DNA of 64,000 bases from Paenibacillus flagellatus (GTDB lineage: Bacteria > Bacillota > Bacilli > Paenibacillales > NBRC-103111), in the NCBI RefSeq assembly GCF_003217775.1, contig NZ_QJVJ01000004.1, positions 248,001-312,000 on the forward strand, in the 5' to 3' direction. Positions 52,022 through 60,232 of this stretch are shown one piece after another. How positions within the stretch are numbered: the stretch's first letter is position 1; every line of letters starts with the position of its first letter. Made by a program: the position numbers and the translations under genes. A model generated the notes under the pieces. It had not been told where the DNA came from. It saw nothing but the letters and a program-made list of their open reading frames with translations, and ran no database searches.

Positions 52022-52676
52022 TCAACTCCTCTTCTCCCCGCTTAACCGGTACGTCCGTATCCGAATCGTACCGGAAGAAGGAACGAGCCACTTTTTGTCC
52101 ACCAAATCTCTCAAGAGCGCTTCCACTCTTCTGCGACCCAGTCCGAGAAATTGCGCCAGTCGCCCGGAGCGATACCTTCCTTCCGCAATGAAGCTAGGCG
52201 GAGCGTCTCCTTTTCCATAAAGGACAACCCGTCCGTCGTGTTTCGAAAGTCCGTGAACAGTTTCCCCATCAACTGCTGCAGCGTTTGTTGACAGTATCTC
52301 GGCGCTTTCGGACGTCGTCGTACGAGAAGCGGATCACTTTCCAACCGTCGATGACCAGATGATTTTGGCGCGTTCGCTCATCCGAAAATTTCCTTCGGTC
52401 GATATCCCGCTGGTGGGAACCGTATCCGTCGATTTCCACGCAAATGCGCACCGTCCCTCTCAAATAAGCGAAGTCCAGAAACCTCGTGCCGTCTTTGAAG
52501 TCGGATATCTCGTATTTCGGATGGAAATGATCGAACGTTTCGAACGCCGGCCACCATACCGTTTCCGCGAATCGTTTCTCGGCATGACCGTGTCCCTCGT
52601 CCAATCGTCGCTTTCGTTCCCCGCTTCTCACCTTGCGGTGCATAAGGAGCCACTGTTGGTATGCTTGCTCGAACAT
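52022..52676 (-). pseudogene. Frameshifted DUF559/VSR-like nuclease-fold protein with C-terminal winged helix
   Basis: Reading from ATG 52676 (AGGCGGG upstream) gives a conserved N-terminal part: EGHGHAEKRFAETVWWPAFE, ISDFKDGTRFLDFAYLRGTV, RICVEIDGYGSH and RQNHLVIDGWKVIRFSYDDV, with the D ... E-x-D arrangement of DUF559/VSR-type nuclease folds. Near 52301-52305 one base is missing, after which the next phase carries PRYCQQTLQQLMGKLF. Near 52161-52166 a second base is missing, after which the third phase gives RLAQFLGLGRRRVEALLRDL and DKKWLVPSSGTIRIRTYRL, a winged-helix-like tail ending at TGA 52022. Two single-base losses make it a pseudogene of a protein family that I recall as common in Paenibacillus. 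A sequencing error at both sites is less likely. Confidence 0.82.
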
Positions 52677-52712
52677 ATCCCGCCTTTCCATCAGATTTAA
52701 TGAAAACAACAA

Positions 52713-52742
52713 AAAGCATCCTTTCTCATGAAAGGATGCTTT
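52713..52742 (-). terminator. Terminator downstream of efp
   Basis: AAAGCATCCTTTC and GAAAGGATGCTTT form a 13-base perfect stem, loop TCAT, with TTTTTG following on the minus strand. It is 260 bases after the efp stop, beyond the hairpin repeats, and just upstream of the pseudogene. Confidence 0.88.
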
Positions 52743-52778
52743 CCTTATCTCGTAGTTGATTTCCGCTCGAACCTACAT

Positions 52779-52971
52779 GAATAGCGTACAAACGTACACT
52801 ATTTCCGCTTCGCACAGCCCAAAAGAGCGAAATAAGGTACAAATGCACCTTACTTCGCGGCTCCATCGGCTTAACCGGCCCTTTTCCCACGAAATAGCGT
52901 ACAAACGTACGCTATTGTGGTCAAACGCGCGCCGCGAGTGCGAAATAAGGTGTAAACGTACCTTATTTCGC
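52779..52971. repeat. Four palindromic repeats forming a duplicated pair
   Basis: Four hairpins with the plan AATAxxGTAC-loop AAAC/T-GTACxxTATT. Copies lie at 52780-52803, 52827-52858, 52887-52920 and 52940-52971. Copies 1 and 3 have AGCG/CGCT-type stems; copies 2 and 4 have AAGG/CCTT-type stems flanked by GCGAA/TTCGC. The offset from copy 1 to 3 and from copy 2 to 4 is 113 bases, so a two-hairpin unit was duplicated. They lie in the 328-base gap between efp and the pseudogene; no gene is seen there. Confidence 0.85.
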
Positions 52972-53004
52972 TCCTCCACCGGCTACGCGGCCCCACACAA
53001 CGGA

Positions 53005-53562
53005 TTATGCGCGGGAAATGTATTTGCCGTCGCTCGTGCTGATGAGCAGCACGTCGTTTTCGTTGATGAACAGCGGCACTTGCACGTTCAGGCCGGTTTC
53101 GAGCTTCGCGTTTTTGGACGCGCCGGTCGCCGTGTTGCCCTTGATGCCCGGCTCCGTCTCGACGACTTTCAGCTCGACGCTGTTCGGCAGGTTGATGCCG
53201 AGAATTTCGCCCTGGTAGCTGACGATATTGATCGTCATATTTTCTTTCAGGAAGTTGAGCTCCCATTCGAGCTGGGACGACGGCAGCGTAATTTGGTCGT
53301 ACGTCTCGTTGTCCATGAACGTGTGCTCCTGGCCGCTCGCGTACAAATATTGCATCGCGCGGTTTTCCACGTGAGCGCGGCCGACGTCCTCGCCGGCGCG
53401 GAACGTCCGCTCCACCGTGTTGCCGTTGCGCAGGTTTTTCAATTTCGAACGGACGAAGGCGGCGCCTTTGCCCGGTTTTACGTGTTGAAAATCGAGAACG
53501 GTGAAGATGTCGCCGTCCACTTCAATCGTAAGGCCTGTACGGAAATCGTTGACAGAAATCAC
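53005..53562 (-). CDS. efp: Translation elongation factor P
   Basis: 185 residues. N-terminal KOW-like domain [20 protein letters not shown] with the tip loop [15 protein letters not shown] (conserved Lys), then two OB-fold domains with [19 protein letters not shown] and [20 protein letters not shown]. It relieves ribosome stalling at polyproline. It is the last gene of the aroQ-yqhT-efp unit; AGGAGG precedes the ATG. Confidence 0.97.
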   Translation of the reverse strand: MISVNDFRTGLTIEVDGDIFTVLDFQHVKPGKGAAFVRSKLKNLRNGNTVERTFRAGEDVGRAHVENRAMQYLYASGQEHTFMDNETYDQITLPSSQLEWELNFLKENMTINIVSYQGEILGINLPNSVELKVVETEPGIKGNTATGASKNAKLETGLNVQVPLFINENDVLLISTSDGKYISRA

Positions 53563-53614
53563 AATCGGTTCCTCCTAAACGGTTCGTTGTCGGTTATGTT
53601 CGACAAAAGTTTCA

Positions 53615-54688
53615 CTAATCGAGTATGATAAAGTCTTTTGTCGATTGTGTCAATCTTTGGACGCCCGATTCGGTGACGACGACGTCGTCCTCGATCCGTA
53701 CGCCGCCGAAGCCGGGCAAGTAAATGCCGGGCTCCACCGTCACGGTCATCCCCGGCTTGAGCACCGTATCGGCTTGCGTCGACAGCCGCGGCGCCTCGTG
53801 CACTTCCATGCCGAGCCCGTGGCCGGTGCCATGGCCGAAATGGTCCCCGTAGCCGTGCCGTTTAATAACGTCCCTCGCGAGCGCGTCCGCCTCCTTGCCG
53901 GTCATCCCCGGGCGGATGCCGTCCAGCGTATGCAGCTGCGCCTCCAGGACGATCTGGTAAATGTCGCGGTGCCGGTCCGTCGGACGGCCCAGCATGACGG
54001 TCCGCGTAATGTCCGAGCAATATCCTTTATAATACGCGCCGAAATCGAGCTTGACGAATTCGCCCGACCGCAGCACCCGGTCGCTCGCCCGACCGTGCGG
54101 CAAAGCCGACCGTTCCCCCGAGGCGACGATCGTATCGAACGATACCGATGTCGCCCCGTGCTGGCGCATGAAAAACTCGATCGTCAGTGCGACGTCGTTC
54201 TCCGTTATGCCGGGCTTGAGCGTCGTCAGCACATGGGCGAACGTCTTGTCCGCCAGCTCCGCCGCCTCGCGCATGATCGCGAGCTCCGTCTCGTCCTTCA
54301 CCATGCGCAGCAGCTCGACGAGCGGCTCCGCCGGCACGAGGGCGATATCGCCCAAATCGGCCGCGTACGAAGCGTAGGAAGCGTACGTGACGTGCTGCTG
54401 CTCGAAGCCGAGCTTGCCGATGCCGAGCCCTTTCAGCAGCTCCTTGACCGTCTCCATCACCTTCGGCTTATGCTCGACGATTTCGAAGGCGGGCGCCTGC
54501 TCGGCCGCCTGGGTCACGTAACGGAAGTCCGCCAGCAAATAAGCCTTGTCCTGCGTAATGAGCAAATACCCCGCGGAGCCTACGAATCCCGACATATAAG
54601 CGCGGTTGTGCGAGCCCGTAACGAACAACGCCTCCAAACCGCGCTCCCGCATCAGATCGCGCAAACGGGCCAAACGAGTTTGATGCAT
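53615..54688 (-). CDS. yqhT: M24 Xaa-Pro peptidase (YqhT)
   Basis: 357 residues. Creatinase-like N-terminal domain (LARLRDLMRERGLEALFVTG), then the pita-bread fold with metal ligands in KLDFGAYYKGYCSDITRT (two Asp), GHGTGHGLGMEVHEAP (His), VTVEPGIYLPG (Glu) and VRIEDDVVVT (Glu). It hydrolyses Xaa-Pro bonds. I use ATG 54688, which overlaps the aroQ stop (TGATG); the previous TTG codon is a less likely start. Confidence 0.94.
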   Translation of the reverse strand: MHQTRLARLRDLMRERGLEALFVTGSHNRAYMSGFVGSAGYLLITQDKAYLLADFRYVTQAAEQAPAFEIVEHKPKVMETVKELLKGLGIGKLGFEQQHVTYASYASYAADLGDIALVPAEPLVELLRMVKDETELAIMREAAELADKTFAHVLTTLKPGITENDVALTIEFFMRQHGATSVSFDTIVASGERSALPHGRASDRVLRSGEFVKLDFGAYYKGYCSDITRTVMLGRPTDRHRDIYQIVLEAQLHTLDGIRPGMTGKEADALARDVIKRHGYGDHFGHGTGHGLGMEVHEAPRLSTQADTVLKPGMTVTVEPGIYLPGFGGVRIEDDVVVTESGVQRLTQSTKDFIILD

Positions 54689-55137
54689 CAAGCTTCGCCC
54701 CTCTCCTGCAAATGTCGATGCAAAGCGATAAGCCCCAGCTCGTAGCTGTGGGCGCCGAATCCGGCGATTTGCCCGACCGCCGTCGGCGCGATGACCGATA
54801 CGTGACGGAACGGCTCCCGTTTATGAATGTTGGACAAGTGCACCTCGACGACCGGCAGCTGCACCGACGAAATCGCGTCGCGAATCGCATAGCTGTAATG
54901 GGTGAACGCCCCCGGATTGATCAAGATGCCGTCTTTCGTCCCGAACGCCTCGTGAATGCGGTCGATCAGGACGCCTTCGTGGTTGGACTGCAAACATTCG
55001 AGCCGGACGCCCAAGCTTGCGGCCGTCTCCGTCAGCCTCTCCTCGATCGCCGCCAGCGTAACCGTGCCGTAAACGCCGGGCTCGCGAACGCCCAGCATGT
55101 TCAAATTCGGGCCGTGCAATACCAAAATTTCGTACAC
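54688..55137 (-). CDS. aroQ: Type II 3-dehydroquinate dehydratase
   Basis: 149 residues from GTG 55137. Motifs [20 protein letters not shown] (catalytic Arg and Tyr), [34 protein letters not shown] (catalytic His) and [18 protein letters not shown]. It makes 3-dehydroshikimate in the shikimate pathway. It overlaps yqhT and follows yqhR by about 115 bases. Confidence 0.96.
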   Translation of the reverse strand: MYEILVLHGPNLNMLGVREPGVYGTVTLAAIEERLTETAASLGVRLECLQSNHEGVLIDRIHEAFGTKDGILINPGAFTHYSYAIRDAISSVQLPVVEVHLSNIHKREPFRHVSVIAPTAVGQIAGFGAHSYELGLIALHRHLQERGEA

Positions 55138-55253
55138 TCTGCTTCACCACCCGAATCGGAAGAGTCGAACCGAAGCCATTTTACCATAAGTTTCCCCGCT
55201 TTGAGAAACTTTTTTTTGGCTCCGGGCGCCGTATCCGGCGGCATTTTCGACCG

Positions 55254-55781
55254 TCAAGAAATCGGCGAGGAAGGCTCCCGCTCGCGCTCGTCCGTAAACT
55301 CGAACGAAATCGAATACCCGATAAACAACCCCCATACGAGAAAGAAACAGAAGTCCGTCACGATCGTGTTCCAATCCAGCCGGTCGATCCGCCTCATCAT
55401 CCCCATCACCGGTCCGAACAGCAAGTAAAGCAACGCCCACCAGGACGCCCCGTAGACGAGCCCCATCCACGGTCCTCTAATTTTGCGGAACAGCCCGGCG
55501 TACAGAAGCGCCGCCACGAGAGAGAACGCGATGAACGCGAGCCATCCCGTCCAAAAGCCGGCCGTCGAATTCATATAGGCTTGCGTAAAAAACGGTTTGG
55601 CGACGAAGCCCGAATTGATTCTTGTAAATTTGAAGTAGGACGCCCCGATCTTGACCGCCCCCCAGATCAATCCGGCGAACAAGCCGATTTGCAGCGAGAA
55701 CGCCCATACGTTCGTCCGGGGGGCGGGACGTTCCCGTTCCCGATCGCGTTCCTGTTCCCGATGTCGATCCCAATCGCCCAT
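55254..55781 (-). CDS. yqhR: YqhR family membrane protein
   Basis: 175 residues from ATG 55781 (AGGA eight bases upstream). A charged N-terminus rich in Arg and Glu is followed by four membrane segments (SLQIGLFAGLIWGAVKIGAS, GWLAFIAFSLVAALLYAGLF, GLVYGASWWALLYLLFGPVM, DFCFFLVWGLFIGYSISFEF). It matches YqhR by sequence pattern and by its position between yqhQ and aroQ, as in B. subtilis. Function unknown. Confidence 0.85.
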   Translation of the reverse strand: MGDWDRHREQERDRERERPAPRTNVWAFSLQIGLFAGLIWGAVKIGASYFKFTRINSGFVAKPFFTQAYMNSTAGFWTGWLAFIAFSLVAALLYAGLFRKIRGPWMGLVYGASWWALLYLLFGPVMGMMRRIDRLDWNTIVTDFCFFLVWGLFIGYSISFEFTDEREREPSSPIS

Positions 55782-55929
55782 GACGCTCGTCCTTTCCATG
55801 CCAAAGTTAGCCTTAGTATGCGCAAGTTGGCTCAAAGTAAACGAGTGGCGTTCGGCGCCGGAATTCGTTACAATAAGAGGTAGAAACGCAATTTTCCGTT
55901 GCTAGTCCAGTAGAAGGAGGGCGGCCTCA

Positions 55930-56901
55930 TTGTCGCAAAACCAACAAGCCGTATACGGCGGCCAGGCGGTTATGGAAGGCGTCATGTTCGCCGGCAAAAC
56001 CGTCAACGTTACCGCCGTCCGGCGCAAAAACGATCAAATCGATTTTTACGAGGTGCCCCGCAAAGAGATCGGCTGGGTCAACAAGCTCAAAAAAATACCG
56101 CTGCTGCGCGGCATCGTCGCCATACTCGAATCGAGCGCCAAAGGAGCGCAGCATCTCAATTTCTCCGCCGAGAAATATGCCGAGGACGAAGGCGGAGAGG
56201 AAGCCCAAGCGGACAAGAAACCCGGTCCGGTCGCCAATTTGTCGCTCATACTCGGCGTAGCCGTCGTAGGAGTGCTGTCGTTCGTATTCGGCAAATTCGT
56301 GTTCACGCTCGTTCCGGCCATAATCGAGCAGCTGCTGTTCCAAAACTTGTTCGACAATAAAATCGGCCACAACCTGCTCGAAGGTGTCATCAAAATCGTT
56401 CTGCTGCTCGGCTACATTTACGTCATCTCGCTTACTCCGCTCATCAAGCGGCTGTTCCAATACCACGGGGCGGAGCACAAAGTGATCAGCGCGTACGAGG
56501 CGGGCAAAGAGCTGACCGTCGCCAACGTGCAAAAGTTCAATACGCTGCATTACCGGTGCGGAAGCAGCTTCATCGTCTTCACCGTCATCGTCGGCGTGAT
56601 CGTCTATTCGTTCTTCGAATACGATACGTTATGGGAGCGTCTCGTGCTGCGGATCGCGCTTCTGCCTCTCGTCATCGGCTTGTCGTACGAGGTGCTGCGC
56701 GTGACGAACTCGATGCGCGACATTCCGGTGCTCCGCTTCTTGGGCTACCCCGGCCTGTGGCTGCAAAAGCTGACGACGAAGGAGCCGGACGATTCGCAGG
56801 TCGAAGTGTCCATCGCTTCGTTCAACCGGATGCTCGAGCTCGAACGCGATTTGCTGGGCCAGCGCGGCGCCCGCGAGTCGGATCGGGCGGTTTCCTACTA
56901 A
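55930..56901 (+). CDS. yqhQ: YqhQ family membrane protein (DUF1385)
   Basis: 323 residues from TTG 55930, nine bases after AAGGAGG. YGGQAVMEGVMFAGKTVNVT is the DUF1385 opening. LFQYHGAEHKVISAYEAGKE and YRCGSSFIVFTVIVGVIVY are further conserved blocks, with about four or five membrane segments. The conserved His/Glu-rich loop HGAEHKVI suggests metal or substrate binding, but the role is unknown. It is divergent from yqhR. Confidence 0.9.
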   Translation: MSQNQQAVYGGQAVMEGVMFAGKTVNVTAVRRKNDQIDFYEVPRKEIGWVNKLKKIPLLRGIVAILESSAKGAQHLNFSAEKYAEDEGGEEAQADKKPGPVANLSLILGVAVVGVLSFVFGKFVFTLVPAIIEQLLFQNLFDNKIGHNLLEGVIKIVLLLGYIYVISLTPLIKRLFQYHGAEHKVISAYEAGKELTVANVQKFNTLHYRCGSSFIVFTVIVGVIVYSFFEYDTLWERLVLRIALLPLVIGLSYEVLRVTNSMRDIPVLRFLGYPGLWLQKLTTKEPDDSQVEVSIASFNRMLELERDLLGQRGARESDRAVSY

Positions 56902-56925
56902 GGAGTTACCGAAAGGGGTTATGCC

Positions 56926-57213
56926 ATGAAACGGCGAATGCATCCGCTGTTTATCGTCCTGCTCGCGCTGATGGCCATCGGCATCATCATGAGTTTGATG
57001 TCCAACCCGTTCGAGCTTGTCGTCGCGATCGTCATTTTCGGGGGCGTGTTCGTCCTTTGGAAATATCCGCCCGCCCGCTGGAGAAAAGCCCCCTCCCGCA
57101 AGCCGTCTTCCGCCTCGCGCACGAAGCCGAGGGAGAAGCGCAAAAACGTGCCGTTCCGCGTCATCCAAGGCAACAAGCGGGACGACGACGACAATCCGCA
57201 TCCGTATCATTGA
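56926..57213 (+). CDS. Small membrane protein with basic tail
   Basis: 95 residues, AAAGGGG before the ATG. Two hydrophobic segments (PLFIVLLALMAIGIIMSLMS and FELVVAIVIFGGVFVLW), then a Lys/Arg/Ser-rich tail and an acidic end, DDDDNPHPYH. It lies 24 bases after yqhQ, so it is probably cotranscribed. I do not recognise a named family; nearby conservation suggests a Paenibacillaceae-specific partner of yqhQ. Confidence 0.7.
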   Translation: MKRRMHPLFIVLLALMAIGIIMSLMSNPFELVVAIVIFGGVFVLWKYPPARWRKAPSRKPSSASRTKPREKRKNVPFRVIQGNKRDDDDNPHPYH

Positions 57214-57245
57214 CCGCTGTACCGCCATCATGCGGTTGCCGCAAT

Positions 57246-57281
57246 CGAAAGCCCCCGGTCCAAGCAGGCCGGGGGCTTTCG
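57246..57281. terminator. Bidirectional terminator between the small membrane gene and yqhO
   Basis: CGAAAGCCCCCGG and CCGGGGGCTTTCG form a 13-base perfect stem with a 10-base loop. The T content is low, but the stem is strong and lies between convergent genes. Confidence 0.75.
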
Positions 57282-57300
57282 CCTTCCATCGAGCGGCGGT

Positions 57301-58293
57301 TCAGGCGAGCAAGTTGCCTCCGCCTCCGCCGTTGCGGATAAACTGATTGAAGCAGCTGACGTAATGCTGGTGCGACCATTTTTGGAAATACGCCTTGGCC
57401 GACGCGTATCCCGACTCGTACAGCTCCAAGCTTTTTTCCGGCTTGATGTCGAAGTCGGTGACGCGGACGCCGAGCGTCGGAATTTTGATCGTCCGAAACC
57501 GGTATTTCTCCTCGATATACCGTTCGTCGTGCGCCTCCATCATCGTCGCGAACAGAGCTTGGAGCATCGACAGCGGACCGTAGATCGAACGCGGCGCGTT
57601 CGATTGCTTGCCGACGAGATGAAAGCCGAGCGTCGGCAGCTGCTCGTCTTCCGGGATATGGCTGTTCTCCTGATCGTAGATCCAGAGCGGGAAATTGCTC
57701 AGCAGCCCGCCGTCGACGATATAAATGAACTGATCGGAAAACGACTCTCCTTTGCGCCGCACCTTCGGCGCCTTCCGGATGACGACGGGATCGAAAAAAT
57801 ACGGGATGCTCGTGCTCATCCGCACGGCGCGGGCCACCGGAAACCGCTGCGGATCGATGCCGTAGGAGGCGATATCGTCCGGCAGGACGAGCAGCTTCCC
57901 TTGGGAAATGTCGGACGCGATAATGCGCAGCTTGCCCCGGGGCAAATCGGCGAACGTGCGTATGCCTTTCGCCGCCAGCTTCTCGGCGACCCATTGCTCC
58001 AGCCGCTGCCCGGAATACAGCCCTTTTTTGACGAACAGCCGGATGGCCGGTCCGACGAACCGCATTTCATGAAGCCACGATTTCGCCAAAAAATCGGTGA
58101 ACGGCGTCTCCATGATAATCGATTTGAGCTCGTTAGCCGTGTAGCCGGCCGCGAGAAACGACGACACGATCGCACCCGACGACGTACCCGCCACCTGATG
58201 AAACCGGACATTCTGCTCCTCCGCCGCCCGGACCGCACCGACCAAGGCGATCGCTTTGACGCCCCCTCCTTCAAACACCCCGTTGACGATCAT
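57301..58293 (-). CDS. yqhO: Patatin-like phospholipase (YqhO)
   Basis: 330 residues. Oxyanion loop FEGGGVKAIALVGAV, nucleophile elbow VAGTSSGAIVSSFLAAGY (G-x-S-x-G) and the catalytic Asp in YIVDGGLLSNFPLWIYD. The dyad is intact, so acyl-hydrolase activity is expected on the cytoplasmic membrane face. A Gly-rich end (NGGGGGNLLA) is unusual but short. In B. subtilis yqhO lies near yqhQ. Confidence 0.92.
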   Translation of the reverse strand: MIVNGVFEGGGVKAIALVGAVRAAEEQNVRFHQVAGTSSGAIVSSFLAAGYTANELKSIIMETPFTDFLAKSWLHEMRFVGPAIRLFVKKGLYSGQRLEQWVAEKLAAKGIRTFADLPRGKLRIIASDISQGKLLVLPDDIASYGIDPQRFPVARAVRMSTSIPYFFDPVVIRKAPKVRRKGESFSDQFIYIVDGGLLSNFPLWIYDQENSHIPEDEQLPTLGFHLVGKQSNAPRSIYGPLSMLQALFATMMEAHDERYIEEKYRFRTIKIPTLGVRVTDFDIKPEKSLELYESGYASAKAYFQKWSHQHYVSCFNQFIRNGGGGGNLLA

Positions 58294-58444
58294 CGCTCCG
58301 TCACCCTTCCCGCTCCGTTGACACGATTCGCCGCGCGCCCGAGACGTAACCGCTTTCGTCGGGAGGGCGAAGCGTCTTAGTTCCTATGTATGCGGGACCG
58401 GTTTGTACGTATGTCTCGCGCGAAAGCGGGCATCCGAAAGCAAA

Positions 58445-58481
58445 GACGCTCCGTCGTCTCTTTCGAGGCGAACGGAGCGTC
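58445..58481 (-). terminator. Terminator of mntR
   Basis: GACGCTCCGT and ACGGAGCGTC form a 10-base outer stem with an inner pairing, followed on the minus strand by TTTGCTTTCG. Confidence 0.7.
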
Positions 58482-58498
58482 CCAAGGGGGAATCGGCG

Positions 58499-58924
58499 TT
58501 ATTCCGATTCCAGCTCGCTGCGAATATTCATCAGTTCGGTGACGCGCTCCGGGTTGCGCTGAAAAAACTCGACCAGCACCTCGATGCACGTAATGGAGTC
58601 CCAGCTCAAATGATGCTCGATGCCTTCGACGTCCTTGTAAATGTTCTCCTCCTGAACGCCGATCAGCTTCAGGAAGCTCTCGAGCAGATGATGCCGGTCG
58701 ACGAGCCGCTTGCCCATCTTCTTGCCTTTGGACGTCAGCACGAGCCCGCGATACCGCTCGTAAATCAAGTAGTTGTCTTTATCCAGCTTTTGGATCATTT
58801 TCGTAACGGATGAGGGATGAACTTCCAGTCCTTCGGCGATGTCGGACACTCTGGCGTAGCCTTTCTCGTCGATCAGCTTATAAATCTTCTCCAGATAGTC
58901 CTCCATGCTCGGAGTCGCCGCCAT
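58499..58924 (-). CDS. mntR: Manganese transport regulator MntR
   Basis: 141 residues. Winged-helix domain [20 protein letters not shown] and [20 protein letters not shown], then the metal and dimer domain with [20 protein letters not shown] and [14 protein letters not shown]. Asp, Glu and His ligands of the DtxR-family Mn2+ site are in place. It represses manganese uptake genes, none of which are in the window. GGGAGG precedes the ATG. Confidence 0.95.
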   Translation of the reverse strand: MAATPSMEDYLEKIYKLIDEKGYARVSDIAEGLEVHPSSVTKMIQKLDKDNYLIYERYRGLVLTSKGKKMGKRLVDRHHLLESFLKLIGVQEENIYKDVEGIEHHLSWDSITCIEVLVEFFQRNPERVTELMNIRSELESE

Positions 58925-58960
58925 ATGATCCCTCCCTGTTAGGCAAAATCGGAAAACCCT

Positions 58961-58989
58961 AATGTATGATACACTGTTTGAAGGGACAA
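58961..58989 (-). promoter_or_regulatory. Promoter of mntR
   Basis: TTGTCC (58989-58984), 17 bases, TACATT (58966-58961) on the minus strand, 37 bases before the mntR start. Confidence 0.65.
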
Positions 58990-59094
58990 AGCAAGTTTGC
59001 CGGCAAAATGTGTCGATTGCGCCGACCGCTATTTCGCCGTCCTTCGGGGAAGCTAGGTAACGTACCGATCCGAATCCACGAAAGGAGCGGAAAG

Positions 59095-60162
59095 ACGATC
59101 GCCACCGAACTGCTCTCCCCGCCGCGCAAGCGAAGCACGCCGGAATTCGTTCCCGAGCTGGTCTATTTCGAGCCGAACGCGCTGGATTATCCGAAGGGAC
59201 GGCGCATTCACGAATGGGCGCAGGCGCAAGGCTTGCCGATCCGCATGACGACGTCGCACAACCGGATTACGAATTTCCCCGGCGAATCGGAGCTCGAATC
59301 GTACAAAATCGCCAAACGAACGCTCGTCGTCGGCGTCCGCAAGACGCTTACGTTCGATACGTCGAAGCCGTCCGCCGAATACGCGATCCCGATCGCGACC
59401 GGCTGCATGGGGCATTGTCATTATTGTTATTTGCAGACGACGCTGGGCGCGAAGCCGTATATTCGCGTGTACGTCAATATGGACGACATCCTGCAGGCGG
59501 CCGAACGGTACATCGAGGAACGGGCTCCCGAATTGACCCGATTCGAGGCGGCGTGTACGTCCGATCCCGTCGGACTCGAGCCGATTACGGGCTCGCTGAA
59601 GGAATTGATCGAATTTATGGGCCGGCAGCCGCTCGGCCGGCTTCGGTTCGTCACCAAATTCCATCACGTCGACTCCTTGCTGGATGCCCGGCATAACGGA
59701 CATACGCGCTTCCGGTTCAGCGTCAATGCCGATTACGTCATCCGTCATTTCGAGCCGGCGACGTCGACGTTCTCCGAACGGATCGAAGCGGCCGGCAAGG
59801 TGGCGAGGGCCGGCTACCCGCTCGGCTTCATCATCGCGCCGATCATTTGGCACGAAGGCTGGGAGGACGGCTACGCCGAGCTGCTGCGCAAGCTGCAGGA
59901 GTCGGTTCCCGCCGAAGCGACGAAAGATTTGACGTTCGAGCTGATCCAGCACCGGTTTACGAAAACGGCGAAAACGATCATCGAGCGCCGTTACCCCAAG
60001 ACGAAGCTGGAAATGGACGAGGCGAAACGGAAATACAAGTGGGGCCGGTGGGGACAAGGCAAATACGTGTACCCGGACGAGCAGGCGAATGCGCTCCGCG
60101 AATATATTACCGAACGCATTTTCGAACGTTTTCCCGAAGCGAAAATCGAATATTTTACTTGA
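59095..60162 (+). CDS. splB: Spore photoproduct lyase, apparent ACG start
   Basis: About 355 residues. Radical-SAM cluster motif [18 protein letters not shown] (C-x3-C-x2-C), with [57 protein letters not shown] and [20 protein letters not shown] all matching SplB. It repairs the 5-thyminyl-5,6-dihydrothymine lesion at germination. AAAGGAG at 59081-59087 has no ATG, GTG or TTG after it in frame before the conserved core. ACG at 59095 lies seven bases after this site, where an ATG would be ideal. The nearest in-frame ATG (59008) lacks a ribosome site. I mark the start at 59095 on that basis. Confidence 0.88.
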   Translation, partial: TIATELLSPPRKRSTPEFVPELVYFEPNALDYPKGRRIHEWAQAQGLPIRMTTSHNRITNFPGESELESYKIAKRTLVVGVRKTLTFDTSKPSAEYAIPIATGCMGHCHYCYLQTTLGAKPYIRVYVNMDDILQAAERYIEERAPELTRFEAACTSDPVGLEPITGSLKELIEFMGRQPLGRLRFVTKFHHVDSLLDARHNGHTRFRFSVNADYVIRHFEPATSTFSERIEAAGKVARAGYPLGFIIAPIIWHEGWEDGYAELLRKLQESVPAEATKDLTFELIQHRFTKTAKTIIERRYPKTKLEMDEAKRKYKWGRWGQGKYVYPDEQANALREYITERIFERFPEAKIEYFT

Positions 60163-60181
60163 ACGTCCCCGCCGAAAACAT

Positions 60182-60220
60182 AAAACCCGCGAGCCCGGAA
60201 AGCCGGAGCGTGCGGGTTTT
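60182..60220. terminator. Bidirectional terminator between splB and ccdA
   Basis: AAAACCCGC pairs with GCGGGTTTT, enclosing an inner CCGG-AAAG-CCGG hairpin. T-runs on both strands suit the convergent genes. Confidence 0.82.
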
Positions 60221-60232
60221 TGTTCGCTGCCG

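Noticed and set aside
52779-52971. Repeat array considered as a CRISPR
   Set aside because: Only four palindromic units of varying sequence with non-unique spacers, no conserved direct repeat and no cas genes.
55188-55211. AAGTTTC ... GAAACTT hairpin followed by a T-run on the plus strand
   Set aside because: No plus-strand gene ends here; the aroQ leader on the minus strand would not be terminated by it. Probably chance or part of the aroQ leader.
58966-59094. N-terminal extension of SplB from an ATG at 58966 or 59008
   Set aside because: The extra residues are basic and unlike SplB, no ribosome site precedes either ATG, and the first overlaps the mntR promoter.
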